Shown one piece after another: positions 8,436 to 15,375 of a stretch of DNA of 38,176 nucleotides. Position 1 is the stretch's first letter; each line of letters begins with the position of its first letter. The stretch comes from Verrucomicrobia subdivision 3 bacterium UBA7542 (GTDB lineage: Bacteria > Verrucomicrobiota > Verrucomicrobiia > Limisphaerales > UBA11358): the NCBI GenBank assembly GCA_002479245.1, contig DLMG01000211.1, positions 10,226 to 48,401 of the forward strand, written 5' to 3'. The notes beneath the pieces are model-generated. The model was not told the origin of the DNA and did no database searches. It worked only from the letters and a program-made list of their open reading frames with translations. The position numbers and the translations under genes were made by a program.

Positions 8436-9032
8436 ATGCCGTTCAACTTTAAGATGAAAATCGAATCTCCAGCTTGGTATTGTGCCCGGACGAAACCCAA
8501 GCACGAGCATATAGCCGCAGCAAATTTGCGGAAGAATTTGAATTTGGAGGTGTTTCATCCCCGATTGCGGATTGAGCGGGCAACGCGACGCGGTGTGATG
8601 CGCGTGAGTGAGCCACTTTTCCCATGTTATATTTTTTTCCGATGTATAATTGATGAGAAACTGGGAGAAATTCAACGCACGAATGGGGTGAACACTGTTG
8701 TGCATTTTGCACGCCGGATCCCGAAGATAGCTGATGCGGTGATTGAGGAGTTAAAAGAATGCTTCGAGGGAGAAGAGACAATGACCGTTAAAGATCGCCT
8801 TTCACCAGGCGATGAGGTGGTTGTTGTCGACGGAGCTTTTCGCGGAATGTGTGCCTTTGTTTTGCGTGTCATGTCGGCAAGAAAGCGCGTTCAGGTGTTG
8901 CTTGATGTTTTGGGGCGTCCGACTCCGGCGGAAGTTGATGAAAACTCAGTCGTTAATGAAAGAAATACTGTGGCGACTTTGGTTCCGATATTAGCAGCAC
9001 CTGTTATACAAAATGCAGCAGTTGCTGGCTGA
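8436..9032 (+). CDS. NusG/RfaH-family transcription antiterminator
   Basis: This protein of about 198 residues has an NGN domain (PAWYCARTKPKHE near the start, EPLFPCYIFFR near 66-76, the VVHFARRIPKI segment) and a C-terminal KOW-like domain (LSPGDEVVVVDGAFRGM near 121-137). Specialised NusG paralogs such as RfaH and the UpxY proteins of Bacteroides bind RNA polymerase and suppress premature termination in long polysaccharide operons; its position as first gene of a 28-kb same-strand cluster fits that role. ATG 8454 is an alternative start and is closer to the conserved PAWY motif; neither start has a strong Shine-Dalgarno site. It is not the housekeeping NusG, judging by location and its divergent KOW. 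Confidence 0.85.
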   Translation: MPFNFKMKIESPAWYCARTKPKHEHIAAANLRKNLNLEVFHPRLRIERATRRGVMRVSEPLFPCYIFFRCIIDEKLGEIQRTNGVNTVVHFARRIPKIADAVIEELKECFEGEETMTVKDRLSPGDEVVVVDGAFRGMCAFVLRVMSARKRVQVLLDVLGRPTPAEVDENSVVNERNTVATLVPILAAPVIQNAAVAG

Positions 9033-9099
9033 GGTTACGGCAAAAGAGTTTCCCAACCGTGGAAACTAAGAAAATGGGAATGAGGAGAAGTTGGTGTTG

Positions 9100-9117
9100 G
9101 TTGGAATTGGTTCCAAC
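9100..9117 (+). promoter_or_regulatory. Hairpin between antiterminator and sugar transferase genes
   Basis: gttggaa (9100-9106) and ttccaac (9111-9117) form a perfect 7-bp stem with a 4-nt loop in the 171-bp spacer. There is no T tract, so it is not a classical terminator. It may be a pause or processing site on which the upstream NusG-like protein acts. Confidence 0.3.
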
Positions 9118-9203
9118 GAACAAGTGCGGAGCTTTACCTCAAAATAGAACTTTTCGGACTGTCATTATTCTTAATTTTTAGTTCTTCCTTTTCGTCTTTC
9201 TTT

Positions 9204-10034
9204 ATGGATTTTCCAATCGAAGCACATCAGTTGCAGAGTTCTCTTCCTCCTAAGGCAGTTCAGGACTTACGCTGGAAACGGACATTGGATATATTTCTTA
9301 TCTTATTGGCCTTGCCATTCCTGATTCCGCTGGCGCTACTTGTAGCCCTATTGATTCGCAGCGGCTCCCGTGGGCCGGTTTTATTCAGGCAAGAGCGGGT
9401 TGGTTACCTGGGCCGGCGCTTTATGTGTTTCAAGTTTCGGACCATGTTTGTTGATGCGGACACGGCAACGCATCAGGGGCACTTGCATCATTTGATGAAT
9501 TCGAATACACCGATGATAAAAATGGACTCGCGGGGTGATCCTCGGATTATTCCGTTCGGCCTGTTCCTCCGCGCGTCCGGTCTGGATGAATTGCCCCAAT
9601 TAATCAACGTGCTGCGTGGCGAAATGAGTCTGGTGGGACCCCGCCCATGCCTCCCTTACGAATATGAAAAATATCTGCCCTGGCAGAAGGAACGGTTCGG
9701 AACCGTGCCGGGTTTGACCGGGCTCTGGCAAGTGAGCGGAAAAAACAAGACCACCTTCGTTGAAATGATTCAACTGGATATCAAGTATGCGAAAAACAAA
9801 ACCCTCTGGTGGGATTTGAAAATTATCCTGATGACTATTCCGGCTTTGATAATTCAAATGGTGGAAACACGTCGGGGCAAGAAAATGTCCCCTGGTCCGG
9901 TTCGCCCGAAAACCAACTATTCCAATCGTGCCATAGAGCAGTATTCCTTTACGAAAGCACCTCTTGTTGGTGCGGTTCATGCTGCGGATGGCGAGGATGC
10001 CTGGATACGGAAAGAAACCAAATTGAATTTATAA
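9204..10034 (+). CDS. Initiating sugar-phosphate transferase (polyprenyl glycosylphosphotransferase)
   Basis: This 276-residue monotopic membrane enzyme starts polysaccharide repeat-unit assembly by moving a sugar phosphate from a UDP-sugar to undecaprenyl phosphate. One hydrophobic helix spans about residues 28-51. The catalytic core follows: GPVLFRQERVGYLGRRF, FKFRTM, the Asp-Glu dyad in LDELPQL (128-129), LVGPRP (144-148) and PGLTGLWQVSGK. It lacks the N-terminal multi-helix domain of WbaP/WcaJ and so belongs to the short, PglC-like class. The C-terminal 40 or so residues are not conserved. The stop codon is one base from the next ATG, so translation is probably coupled. The sugar specificity is not readable from the sequence. 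Confidence 0.93.
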   Translation: MDFPIEAHQLQSSLPPKAVQDLRWKRTLDIFLILLALPFLIPLALLVALLIRSGSRGPVLFRQERVGYLGRRFMCFKFRTMFVDADTATHQGHLHHLMNSNTPMIKMDSRGDPRIIPFGLFLRASGLDELPQLINVLRGEMSLVGPRPCLPYEYEKYLPWQKERFGTVPGLTGLWQVSGKNKTTFVEMIQLDIKYAKNKTLWWDLKIILMTIPALIIQMVETRRGKKMSPGPVRPKTNYSNRAIEQYSFTKAPLVGAVHAADGEDAWIRKETKLNL

Positions 10035-10035
10035 T

Positions 10036-11217
10036 ATGACAAAGCCAATAAACGTTGGGGTGGTGGGCTGTGGTTACTGGGGACCAAATTTGATTCGCAA
10101 TTTCAGATCGCTTCCCGATTGCAGCCTGAAAATGATGTGTGATGTCAGTGAAAACCGCCTCGCACATCTCAAGGCGCTTTATCCTGAAGTCGAAGGAGAA
10201 ACGAATTACAATAACATGCTTAACGGCGTCGGGCTTGATGCGGTCATCATAGCCACGTCAGTCAAATCGCATTACCCAATGGCCAAAGCGAGCTTGTTGT
10301 CCGGCAAGCACACCTTTATTGAGAAACCGATGGCTTCCTCATCCCAGGAATGTGAGGAGTTGATTGACATTGCAAGGAATAAGGGATTGGTGTTGATGGT
10401 GGGACATACATTCCTCTATTCGCCTGCGGTCAAAAAAATCAAGGAAATTGTCCAATGCGGCGACATCGGAGAAATCCGTTACATTTGTGCCCGGCGGCTG
10501 AACCTGGGACTTTTCCAGAAGGACATCAACGTCGCATGGGACTTGGCTCCCCATGATATTGCCATTATTTTGCACATCATGGAAAGGGAGGCGGTCACCA
10601 TCAACTGCCAGGGCAGCGCGCACATCACACCCGGTGTGGAAGATGTGACAACCATATGGCTCAATTTCCCGGGAGATCGTTCAGCCATCATTCAAAGCAG
10701 TTGGCTCGATCCAAGAAAAATCAGGGAAATGACCATTGTGGGCAGCAAAAAAATGATCGTCTACGACGACGTTTCACAACTTGAGAAAATCCGGGTCTTC
10801 GACACGCGAGTTGAAAGACCGCCTCACTACGATACATTCGCTGAATTTCATTATGCTTATCACTATGGGGATGTTCACGTTCCTTACATCAAACAGGAGG
10901 AACCGTTAAAAACCGAATGCCAGCATTTTCTGGATTGCATCAATCAGGGGACAACCCCCTTGACAGATGGCAAACAAGGTCTTGAATTGGTCCGCATTTT
11001 AGAGGCATCTTCCAAATCACTGAAAAGGGGCGGAGCCTCAGTGAATCTTTCCGGCCAGGAAACTGGCAACGGTTGGACGCCGTCGATTCCCGAATCCGCC
11101 ATATGCATATCAACCTTGGGAATCGGAAAGAAGAAAACTTCCCGTCCGGCCGGCAGAAAGCTGCAGTTGAAGCTTCAGGTTCGCACGCGACGAGCTTCTT
11201 CAAATTCAACCCTATGA
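10036..11217 (+). CDS. Gfo/Idh/MocA-family NAD(P)-dependent sugar oxidoreductase
   Basis: This 393-residue protein has an N-terminal Rossmann fold with VGVVGCGYWGPN (8-19), the EKPMA substrate-side motif near 97-101, then GHTFLYSP and WDLAPHDIAI with the usual catalytic Lys/His pattern. Relatives in surface polysaccharide clusters oxidise the C3 position of UDP-N-acetyl-glucosaminuronate (the WbpB/WlbA step) or a similar nucleotide sugar. The neighbouring hexapeptide acetyltransferase and the downstream 2-epimerase support that reading. The family normally ends near residue 345; here about 48 extra residues, rich in Lys, Arg and Ser, follow and look unlike the family. The TGA overlaps the next ATG as ATGA. 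Confidence 0.88.
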   Translation: MTKPINVGVVGCGYWGPNLIRNFRSLPDCSLKMMCDVSENRLAHLKALYPEVEGETNYNNMLNGVGLDAVIIATSVKSHYPMAKASLLSGKHTFIEKPMASSSQECEELIDIARNKGLVLMVGHTFLYSPAVKKIKEIVQCGDIGEIRYICARRLNLGLFQKDINVAWDLAPHDIAIILHIMEREAVTINCQGSAHITPGVEDVTTIWLNFPGDRSAIIQSSWLDPRKIREMTIVGSKKMIVYDDVSQLEKIRVFDTRVERPPHYDTFAEFHYAYHYGDVHVPYIKQEEPLKTECQHFLDCINQGTTPLTDGKQGLELVRILEASSKSLKRGGASVNLSGQETGNGWTPSIPESAICISTLGIGKKKTSRPAGRKLQLKLQVRTRRASSNSTL

Positions 11218-11711
11218 GTTCTTCGCAGCAGCCGTTCCAACGGATTGCTCCAGATGTCAAGTTGGGTAGAAACGTTCGGCTCCATGGGTTTGTCAATCTG
11301 TATGGTTGTGAAATTGGAGATGACGTAAAAATCGGCACATTTGTCGAAATTCAAAAAGGCGTCAAAATCGGTAATCGTTGCAAAATTTCAAGCCACACTT
11401 TTATTTGTGAAGGCGTGACTTTGGAGGATGAGGTTTTCGTCGGCCACAACGTCACGTTTACCAATGACCGTTATCCGCGTGCCTCGAATGAAAACGGGGA
11501 ACTGCAAACCGAGGCGGATTGGGCCTGCATCCGAACACTGGTCAAGCGGGGCGCTTCCATCGGTTCTGGCGCCACGTTGCTCTGCGGCATCACAATTGGC
11601 GAAAATGCCATGATTGGCGCAGGCAGCGTGGTGACCCGGGATGTGCCGCCGGACACAGTCGTTACGGGCAACCCGGCCAGGGTCGTCAAATCACTTGTGG
11701 CAAAATGTTGA
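11214..11711 (+). CDS. Hexapeptide-repeat N-acetyltransferase (WbpD/WlbB-like)
   Basis: This 165-residue left-handed beta-helix protein contains many [LIV]Gxxxx turns (VKLGRNVRLHG, CEIGDDVKIG, VKIGNRCKIS), the loop VTFTNDRYPRAS and a C-terminal IGENAMIGAGSVVTRDVPP. The NDRYPRA loop and the LVKRGASIGSGAT segment resemble WbpD/WlbB enzymes, which acetylate the 3-amino group of UDP-2-acetamido-3-amino-glucuronate using acetyl-CoA. It works as a trimer in that family. The ATG overlaps the upstream stop (ATGA), which marks the start; an in-frame extension to 11073 inside the oxidoreductase gene is less likely. The adjacent oxidoreductase would supply the preceding step. Confidence 0.88.
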   Translation: MSSSQQPFQRIAPDVKLGRNVRLHGFVNLYGCEIGDDVKIGTFVEIQKGVKIGNRCKISSHTFICEGVTLEDEVFVGHNVTFTNDRYPRASNENGELQTEADWACIRTLVKRGASIGSGATLLCGITIGENAMIGAGSVVTRDVPPDTVVTGNPARVVKSLVAKC

Positions 11712-11714
11712 CTG

Positions 11715-12845
11715 GTGAATTGCGTGCTCACAGAAAACGCCATCACGCCATCAGGCATTTGTTCACCTCCCAACGCCGCGGCTCCTCTGAGCACCAATCA
11801 TTTCACCGTTGCCGCGCCGCAACCAGTAAATCCCGCAGACTGCCCCGGTTGGGATGCGCTGGTGACGGCTCATCCGCGCTGTTCGTTTTTCCATGGCGCT
11901 GCCTGGGCCAAAACGCTGCAAGGCGCTTATGGTTTTACGCCGGTCTATTTCACTGCCAACGAAGTGGACGGACGTTCATCCATTCTGCCGCTTATGGAGG
12001 TGAACAGTTGGCTGACCGGGCGGCGGGGAGTGGCGCTGCCCTTCACGGACGATTGCGAGCCGCTCTATTCGGATGCCGCCTCCATCCGGAATTTGATTCA
12101 AGCCGCCTTGGAATTCGGGAGAACGCGAGGCTGGAAATCCGTGGAGTGCCGGGGAGGACGGGAACTGTTCGGCGAAGCGCCGGCGTCGCTGGCCTTCTAC
12201 GGACACAGTGTGGATTTGGAGGAGGATGAGGACCGGATGTTTGCGCGGTTGGAAAGTTCAGTGCGGCGCGCGATACGCAAGGCCGAAAAGGGCGGGGTGA
12301 CTGTGACCGTATCCGGGAGCCTAGAGGCAATGAAAGTGTTTTACGCGCTGCAATGCAAAACCCGCAAGAAACACGGACTGCCACCGCAGCCGTTCGTCTT
12401 TTTTCAACACATTCACGAACATATTCTGTCCCACAACCTGGGGATGGTGGTCATCGCCCGCCATGAAAACCGCCCCATTGCCGCCTCGGTTTATTTCCAG
12501 TTGGGCACGCGGGCCGTTTACAAATATGGGGCGTCGGACGAGGCCTTCCAGCATTTGCGCGGAGCCAATCTCGTCATGTGGGAGGCTATCCGATGGCTCA
12601 CCCGCCAAGGTGCAAAAACATTGCATTTGGGCAGAACTTCAATCGGGAATGAGGGTTTGAGGAGATTCAAACTCGGGTGGGGGGCTGAGGAGCAAAAGAT
12701 CGAGTATGTCAAATACGACTTGCGGAAAGGCCGCTTCGTCACGGATGCCGATGAATCCACCGGCTGGTATAACCGCGTATTCAACGTGCTGCCGATTGGG
12801 CTGTCGCGCCTGATCGGTGCGGTACTGTATCGGCATTGCGCCTGA
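11715..12845 (+). CDS. FemAB-like GNAT-fold protein of the exopolysaccharide cluster
   Basis: This 376-residue protein has two GNAT-like halves: CSFFHGAAWAKTL near residues 56-68 and the second around MVVIARHENRPIAASVYFQ, followed by YKYGASDEAFQHLRGANLVM and LGRTSIGNEGLRRFKLGWG near the end. This pattern is typical of FemAB-related proteins found with PEP-CTERM/exosortase and other exopolysaccharide loci. Classical FemAB enzymes add amino acids from aminoacyl-tRNA to peptidoglycan precursors; the role here is unknown and may be aminoacylation or acylation of the polysaccharide. The start is a GTG 3 bp after the preceding stop; the first 30 or so residues are poorly conserved, so a later start is possible. 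Confidence 0.82.
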   Translation: MNCVLTENAITPSGICSPPNAAAPLSTNHFTVAAPQPVNPADCPGWDALVTAHPRCSFFHGAAWAKTLQGAYGFTPVYFTANEVDGRSSILPLMEVNSWLTGRRGVALPFTDDCEPLYSDAASIRNLIQAALEFGRTRGWKSVECRGGRELFGEAPASLAFYGHSVDLEEDEDRMFARLESSVRRAIRKAEKGGVTVTVSGSLEAMKVFYALQCKTRKKHGLPPQPFVFFQHIHEHILSHNLGMVVIARHENRPIAASVYFQLGTRAVYKYGASDEAFQHLRGANLVMWEAIRWLTRQGAKTLHLGRTSIGNEGLRRFKLGWGAEEQKIEYVKYDLRKGRFVTDADESTGWYNRVFNVLPIGLSRLIGAVLYRHCA

Positions 12846-12900
12846 AAAATATAATAGTGGCTTTTTTGCGATTCTGCGGGAAAATTAAACTTGGATAAAG

Positions 12901-15138
12901 ATGAATAACAGCCGACAAACTCAACAGCCGGCGGGAATGACCTTGGGCGACATCTACTATGTGCTGTTTCGCCACAAGTGGAAAATCGTTCTCCTTTCCC
13001 TGGCTGGCATTCTGGCCGCCGTGGCTCTCTATTTCCTCAAACCCCCGCCTTACCAATCCCAGGCGGAGTTGCTGATCCAATACGTGCCGCAGGCGGGGTC
13101 CCTGTCCTTGGTGGGGAGCGACCAAAAGGTGATCGTGCCCGATTCGCGAGGGGATGACATCATCAATTCCGAAATCCAGATTCTGACCAGCTTGGACCTG
13201 GCGGAAGAGGCCGTTACCAACATTGGAGCGGCTAACATCCTGGCCAGGGTCGGCGGCGGCAGCAATGCCATCAAAGCCGCAGCCCTCGTCCGGAACAATT
13301 TGCAGGGGGAACCGGCCGCCAAGAGCAGCAGTGTCATTGTGGTCACGTTCAAGCACCCCGACCCTCAGATCGTTCAACCCATCCTTCAGGAAGTCATCAA
13401 TGACTATTTCCAAAGACATTACGAAATTCATTCGGCGGCGGGACAATATGACGACGCCCTCAGTCGGGAACGATCCACCTTGAGTGTGCAACTCAACGAT
13501 ACGGAACAGCAGCTCGCAAACCTGAAAAACAAGGCGAACATCATATCCCTTGACGACACAAGAAAGGGTTTGGCGGACCAGATTTTCAAAATTCAGGGCG
13601 CCATTTTGGATGCCCAGGCCGAATTGGCCGGTTATGAGTCGGCGATGAAGCAAGAGGACAAGGCCCCGCTCCTAAAACTGGAAACCACCAACGCTCAACC
13701 GGCCATTCCTTCGGATCAGATTGACGGCTACAATGACATCTGCGCGCGCCTCAACCTGCTGCGGAAAAAGGAACAGGATTATTTAGTGCAGGGGTTCACG
13801 AGAAGCAATGTGCTGGTCCAGGAAGTGGATGGGCAGATTGCTGACACTGTAAAGGCCAAAGCCCGTCTCGAGGAAAAATATCCGCAAATCGCCGGCTTGG
13901 GCATCGCTTCGCTGGCGTCGGGCGGACAGGCTGGCGCGCAGATCGTGGCCCTTCAAGCCAAACTCAAGGCTTGGGATGCGCAACTGGACCAGCTCCAGAT
14001 GCAGGCAACCAATCTGAACAGTCTGGCGCCGACGATAGTGCAATTGGAGCGGACGAAGGCGATTCAAGAAGCCAACTATCAAAATCTGGCCACCAAGGTG
14101 GAGAATTCCCACATAGACGCAGCGCTCGCTACCGGCAAGGCCCCCAACATCAAGTGGGTGCAGATGCCGTCGCCTCCCTACAGGGATTGGGTCAAAGCCC
14201 AAAAACTAATGGCCATGGTGGCGTTCGGCGGCATCTTCGTCGGCCTCGCTTGGGCCTTCTTGATTGAACTCTATCTGGACCGTTCCGTGAGGCGGCCGGT
14301 TGAGATTGAGGCGAAACTAAAACTTCCTCTCTTCCTTTCCATCCCCGATGTCAGCCGGAATAGCCACTCGCGTCTGGCCAAAATCGCGGAACGGCGGCAA
14401 CTGCGATTGCATAACGCTACAGAAGATGATGCGCCCGCCGGGGGCGGTGATCCGTCTCCAGGAAAAAACGGCGCTCTGCAAGTGGTCTCGCTGGAGCGCA
14501 ATCCTTCGCTGCAGCCGTTTTACGAAGCGTTGCGCGACCGGCTGCTCGTTCATTTTGAAGTCAAGAATCTCACCCACAAACCGAAACTGGTGGCCGTGAC
14601 GAGCGCCGGCCAGGGCGCTGGCGTGAGCACCATCGCTGCCGGCCTGGCCGCCTCGCTTTCGAGAACGGGCGACGGCAATGTTTTGCTGGTAGATATGAAT
14701 CTTGAGCAGGGAGCAGCGCAACAGTTCTACAAAGGCAAAGCCAGTTGCGGATTGGACGCCGCCTTGAAAAATGAAACCAAGGAAGGCGCCCTGGTCCAGG
14801 AAAACCTGTATGTGGTGACCGGCAATTCCAACAACAACGAGCTTCCGCGCTTTCTGCCGAAACGCTTCGCCGCCCTGGTGCCCAAGCTTAAGGCCAGCGA
14901 CTACGATTACATCATCTTTGACCTGCCGCCCGTCAGCCAGACCAGCATCACCTCGCGTCTCGCCAGACTCATGGACATGGTGTTGCTTGTCGTTGAATCG
15001 GAGAAGAACAATCGCGAGGTCGTTCAGCAGGCGAGCACCTGGCTGACCGAATCCGGGGCCACGGTCGGTGCCGTGCTCAACAAAACCCGGCAATACGTTC
15101 CCGAACGATTGCATCAGGAATTTCTGAGCGATAAGTGA
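12901..15138 (+). CDS. Wzz/Wzc-like chain-length and export protein with degenerate BY-kinase domain
   Basis: This 745-residue inner-membrane protein has transmembrane segments at about 29-46 and 437-455 bracketing a periplasmic coiled-coil-rich Wzz region, then a cytoplasmic domain related to bacterial tyrosine kinases (about 500-740). The P-loop reads SAGQGAGVST (568-577), with Val575 where the catalytic Lys is expected. The Walker A' motif is VDMN (Asp598, with Asn600 in place of the second Asp). Walker B is IIFDLPP (Asp674). The C-terminus has one Tyr and no tyrosine cluster. It should control chain length and export in a Wzx/Wzy system but may not be an active kinase. It is downstream of femAB by 55 bp. 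Confidence 0.88.
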   Translation: MNNSRQTQQPAGMTLGDIYYVLFRHKWKIVLLSLAGILAAVALYFLKPPPYQSQAELLIQYVPQAGSLSLVGSDQKVIVPDSRGDDIINSEIQILTSLDLAEEAVTNIGAANILARVGGGSNAIKAAALVRNNLQGEPAAKSSSVIVVTFKHPDPQIVQPILQEVINDYFQRHYEIHSAAGQYDDALSRERSTLSVQLNDTEQQLANLKNKANIISLDDTRKGLADQIFKIQGAILDAQAELAGYESAMKQEDKAPLLKLETTNAQPAIPSDQIDGYNDICARLNLLRKKEQDYLVQGFTRSNVLVQEVDGQIADTVKAKARLEEKYPQIAGLGIASLASGGQAGAQIVALQAKLKAWDAQLDQLQMQATNLNSLAPTIVQLERTKAIQEANYQNLATKVENSHIDAALATGKAPNIKWVQMPSPPYRDWVKAQKLMAMVAFGGIFVGLAWAFLIELYLDRSVRRPVEIEAKLKLPLFLSIPDVSRNSHSRLAKIAERRQLRLHNATEDDAPAGGGDPSPGKNGALQVVSLERNPSLQPFYEALRDRLLVHFEVKNLTHKPKLVAVTSAGQGAGVSTIAAGLAASLSRTGDGNVLLVDMNLEQGAAQQFYKGKASCGLDAALKNETKEGALVQENLYVVTGNSNNNELPRFLPKRFAALVPKLKASDYDYIIFDLPPVSQTSITSRLARLMDMVLLVVESEKNNREVVQQASTWLTESGATVGAVLNKTRQYVPERLHQEFLSDK

Positions 15139-15161
15139 ATTGATCCATTGGGAGATGGGGG

Positions 15162-15204
15162 AGCGCCCGCCCCGGGCGCTGTGTTCGGTGCCTCGCCGAA
15201 CACA
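15162..15204. repeat. Two adjacent strong hairpins
   Basis: Stem agcgccc/gggcgct (15162-15168 with 15174-15180) is followed directly by tgtgttcgg/ccgaacaca (15180-15188 with 15196-15204). There is no T tract. Their G/C content and doublet layout look like a dispersed palindromic repeat, although they could also act as an mRNA stabiliser or weak terminator between the Wzc-like gene and the fusion gene. The rest of the 237-bp gap is periodic repeat (15271-15302) and unstructured sequence. Confidence 0.6.
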
Positions 15205-15270
15205 TCCGTCTGACGAAAGCCGCAACCAATCGCAAAGCACACACAGCCAACCACTCCTCGTCAGCTTTGA

Positions 15271-15302
15271 GTTCTTGGCGTTCTTTGCGTTCTTTTGCGG
15301 CT
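15271..15302. repeat. Near-10-bp periodic repeat
   Basis: Units gttcttggc, gttctttgc and gttcttttgc follow one another. Related strings occur at about 5382 and, reading as gccgcaaagg units on the other strand, at 37523-37557. Confidence 0.6.
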
Positions 15303-15375
15303 AATCAATCCTTCGCGTTCGCGTCTATTCGCGTAATTTCGGCTCCCGACTTTCGGCCTTCGACTGATTCGTCCC

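Noticed and set aside
9048..9066. gtttcc/ggaaac hairpin after the NusG-like gene
   Set aside because: Six-base stem with no T tract; too weak to call a terminator.
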